A stretch of DNA of 64,000 bases, taken from NCBI GenBank assembly GCA_016795565.1, contig JAEUGW010000033.1, positions 1-64,000 of the forward strand. Direction: 5' to 3'. How positions within the stretch are numbered: the stretch's first letter is position 1; each line of letters starts with the position of its first letter. The notes beneath the pieces were generated by a model. It searched no databases. It worked only from the letters and a program-made list of their open reading frames with translations, and was not told where the DNA came from. Source of the stretch: Opitutaceae bacterium (GTDB taxonomy: Bacteria > Verrucomicrobiota > Verrucomicrobiia > Opitutales > Opitutaceae). Shown here in pieces: positions 62,411 to 64,000 of this stretch. The position numbers and the translations under genes are program-made.

Positions 62411-64000
62411 ATCAGCCTGATGTCTCCCCCGCCCCTTCCGCCGCCGACCGCTTCGGCCGGCTGCTGTATTTTGTCGCGCTGACCCTGGCCATCTTTGCCT
62501 ACCCGACTTTCCCCCTCACGGAGCTGGACAGCTCCTGGCGGCAGGCCCTCACCTACGCGCTGGTCGAGGGCTGGCAGTTCGGCAAGGACATCGTCTTCAC
62601 CTACGGCCCGCTCGGCTCCTTCATGGGCAACACGTATTCGGGCGTGTTCTTCTGGCCCTTCGTGGCCTGGCAGCTCGGCACCTCGCTCGTCTTCGCCCGC
62701 GTGATCTACCGGCAGGGCCTGCGCCTCACCCCCTACCCCCGGGCGGTCTATTGGACGGTCATGCTGTTGCTCGGTGTCTGCTACATCGACGCCCTGCACA
62801 CGATCATCATCTTCCTGGTCGGCATGGATCTGCTGCGCGACGCCGGCGGCCCGCTGACCCGCCGGGCCGTCACCGACCTCATTCTGATCGGCATTTTGGC
62901 GGCGGTGAAGTTTCCCAACATGCTGCTCGCCGGCATAGCCGTGGCCACCGTCGCCGGCTTCGAACTGGCCGCCCGCCGCCCGCGCGCCCTGGTGCCCCTG
63001 CTGCTCTGGCCGGGCGGCACGTTCCTGCTGGTCTGGCTGCTCTGCGGACAGAGCCCCCTCAACCTGCCGGCCTACATCCTCCATTCCCTGGACATCAGCT
63101 CCGGCTACGTGCAGGCTATGGGGCTGCCCGCCTCGACCTGGTCGCTGGTCTGCGGCCTGCTGGTGCTGCTCAGCCTCGTGGCCTACGCCCTGCTCCACCT
63201 CTGGGCCGCCGCCGAAAAAACCCGGGCGCTGGCCCGCTGCCTCCTGCTCGGGGCCTACGTCTACATCAACTGGAAGCACGGCTTCGTCCGCGCGGACGGC
63301 CATATCATCGGCTTCTATATCGCGGCGCTCGTGCCGATCACGGCCTTCCCCGCCCTGCTCGATGACGCACCCCCATTCCGCGGCCTGCGCCGGGGACTCC
63401 TGCTGTCCGCCCTCGGCATCAGCCTCGTCGGCCTGCAGGATCCGCTGCCCGTCACGCGCGACATCCTCCCCATCATGTATGATCGCATGGTCAAGACAAT
63501 CGACCACACCCTGAACTTCCGGAAGTTCTATGAGGAGCACCGCGAGAAATTGCGCGCCCAGCGCGCCGAGTGGGATCTGCCCAAAACCCGCGCCATCGTG
63601 GGCCGCTCCTCCATCGACCTGCTCGGCTACAACGTCGCCGTCATCCTGCACAACCGCTTCAACTACCAGCCGCGGCCCGGCCTGCAAAGCTACCTTGCCT
63701 ACACGCCCGGCTTGATCGCCGCCAACGCCGCCTTCTACGCCTCCGACCGGGCACCCGACTTCGCGCTGTTCAAGTTCGAGACCATTGACGGCCGCTTCCC
63801 GCCGCTCGACGACTCGCGCACGCTCTATCTCTTCATGCACCGCTACGAGTATGTGCTGTCGGAGAAAAACTACCAGCTCTGGCGCCGCAAGCCCGGTGCC
63901 TTTGACGCCGCCGCCATTGCTCCCCGCCCGCTGCGCACGGCGGAACTCACCCTCAACCAGCCCCACCGGCTCGGGACCGACTCGGGCAAGCTGCTGTGGG
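62407..64000 (+). CDS. Multi-spanning membrane protein (3' end outside window)
   Basis: An open frame of at least 531 residues running off the window. It has about eight or nine hydrophobic segments in residues 20-345 (for example LLYFVALTLAIFAYPTF, VYWTVMLLLGVCYIDAL and LILIGILAAVKFPNMLLAGIAV), then a long soluble part from about residue 350. Segments such as DSSWRQALTYALVEGWQFGKDIVFTYGPLGS near the start resemble large membrane proteins annotated as GT-C-like or O-antigen-related, but I do not recognise the family. It is codirectional with the glycosyltransferase run and may act on the same glycan. Confidence 0.65.
   Translation, partial: MNQPDVSPAPSAADRFGRLLYFVALTLAIFAYPTFPLTELDSSWRQALTYALVEGWQFGKDIVFTYGPLGSFMGNTYSGVFFWPFVAWQLGTSLVFARVIYRQGLRLTPYPRAVYWTVMLLLGVCYIDALHTIIIFLVGMDLLRDAGGPLTRRAVTDLILIGILAAVKFPNMLLAGIAVATVAGFELAARRPRALVPLLLWPGGTFLLVWLLCGQSPLNLPAYILHSLDISSGYVQAMGLPASTWSLVCGLLVLLSLVAYALLHLWAAAEKTRALARCLLLGAYVYINWKHGFVRADGHIIGFYIAALVPITAFPALLDDAPPFRGLRRGLLLSALGISLVGLQDPLPVTRDILPIMYDRMVKTIDHTLNFRKFYEEHREKLRAQRAEWDLPKTRAIVGRSSIDLLGYNVAVILHNRFNYQPRPGLQSYLAYTPGLIAANAAFYASDRAPDFALFKFETIDGRFPPLDDSRTLYLFMHRYEYVLSEKNYQLWRRKPGAFDAAAIAPRPLRTAELTLNQPHRLGTDSGKLLW

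Noticed and set aside
1..64000. CRISPR arrays, tRNA or rRNA genes, and prophage genes
   Set aside because: No regularly spaced repeats, no tRNA- or rRNA-like sequence and no phage structural genes were recognised by eye; a dedicated scan was not possible.

Overview
The window is high-GC bacterial chromosome with compact operons and no rRNA, tRNA, CRISPR array or phage genes. Gene content (a complete alternative complex III operon, a tesA-ybbA-ybbP neighbourhood, very large modular glycosyltransferases, a GxxExxY cassette) best fits Verrucomicrobiota, probably an Opitutaceae-like lineage. That placement is inference from gene content; no marker gene is present. Both window edges cut genes.

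Positions 1-10,800: a coding tail followed by IS-end-like repeats; a polyphosphate-glucokinase-like ROK kinase and an FKBP isomerase; a YbbP/YbbA-type exporter split by a GxxExxY gene that lies between 25-bp inverted repeats; a divergent TesA-like esterase; a REPIN-like palindrome; an operon of outer-membrane barrel, cupredoxin and membrane adenylate cyclase; a 4HBT thioesterase; and a DUF4412-like exported protein. A structured intergenic element and a good bidirectional terminator close the region.

Positions 10,957-22,100 (minus strand): actA-B-C-D-E-F for alternative complex III (quinol to cytochrome c electron transfer), followed by a small membrane protein, a CcoN-like protein, a CcoO-like cytochrome and a membrane monohaem cytochrome. 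The CcoN-like protein has lost all three haem ligands, two of three CuB ligands and the active-site tyrosine, so it is very unlikely to be an oxidase. This is the most unusual single observation in the window.

Positions 22,300-30,030: an exported protein with a tandem C-terminal SH3/Tudor-like repeat; a divergent AraC regulator and PhyH-type dioxygenase pair; and a four-gene MacAB-TolC-like tripartite efflux operon.

Positions 30,184-64,000: a surface-polysaccharide locus. It holds an ABC-2 exporter (Wzm/Wzt, the latter with a C-terminal sugar-binding-type domain), methyltransferases, a GDP-mannose-3,5-epimerase-like enzyme, a nucleotide-sugar dehydrogenase, a methyltransferase-GT2 fusion, a coiled-coil protein and a GT39-like membrane transferase. 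It ends in a run of five large paralogous glycosyltransferase-type proteins (47,937-62,132). Six proteins in this locus carry two copies of an uncharacterised beta-rich module ahead of their catalytic domains, and at least two of the catalytic domains look degenerate. An NAD synthase gene lies inside the operon. The window ends in a truncated multi-spanning membrane protein whose 5' end is duplicated just upstream.
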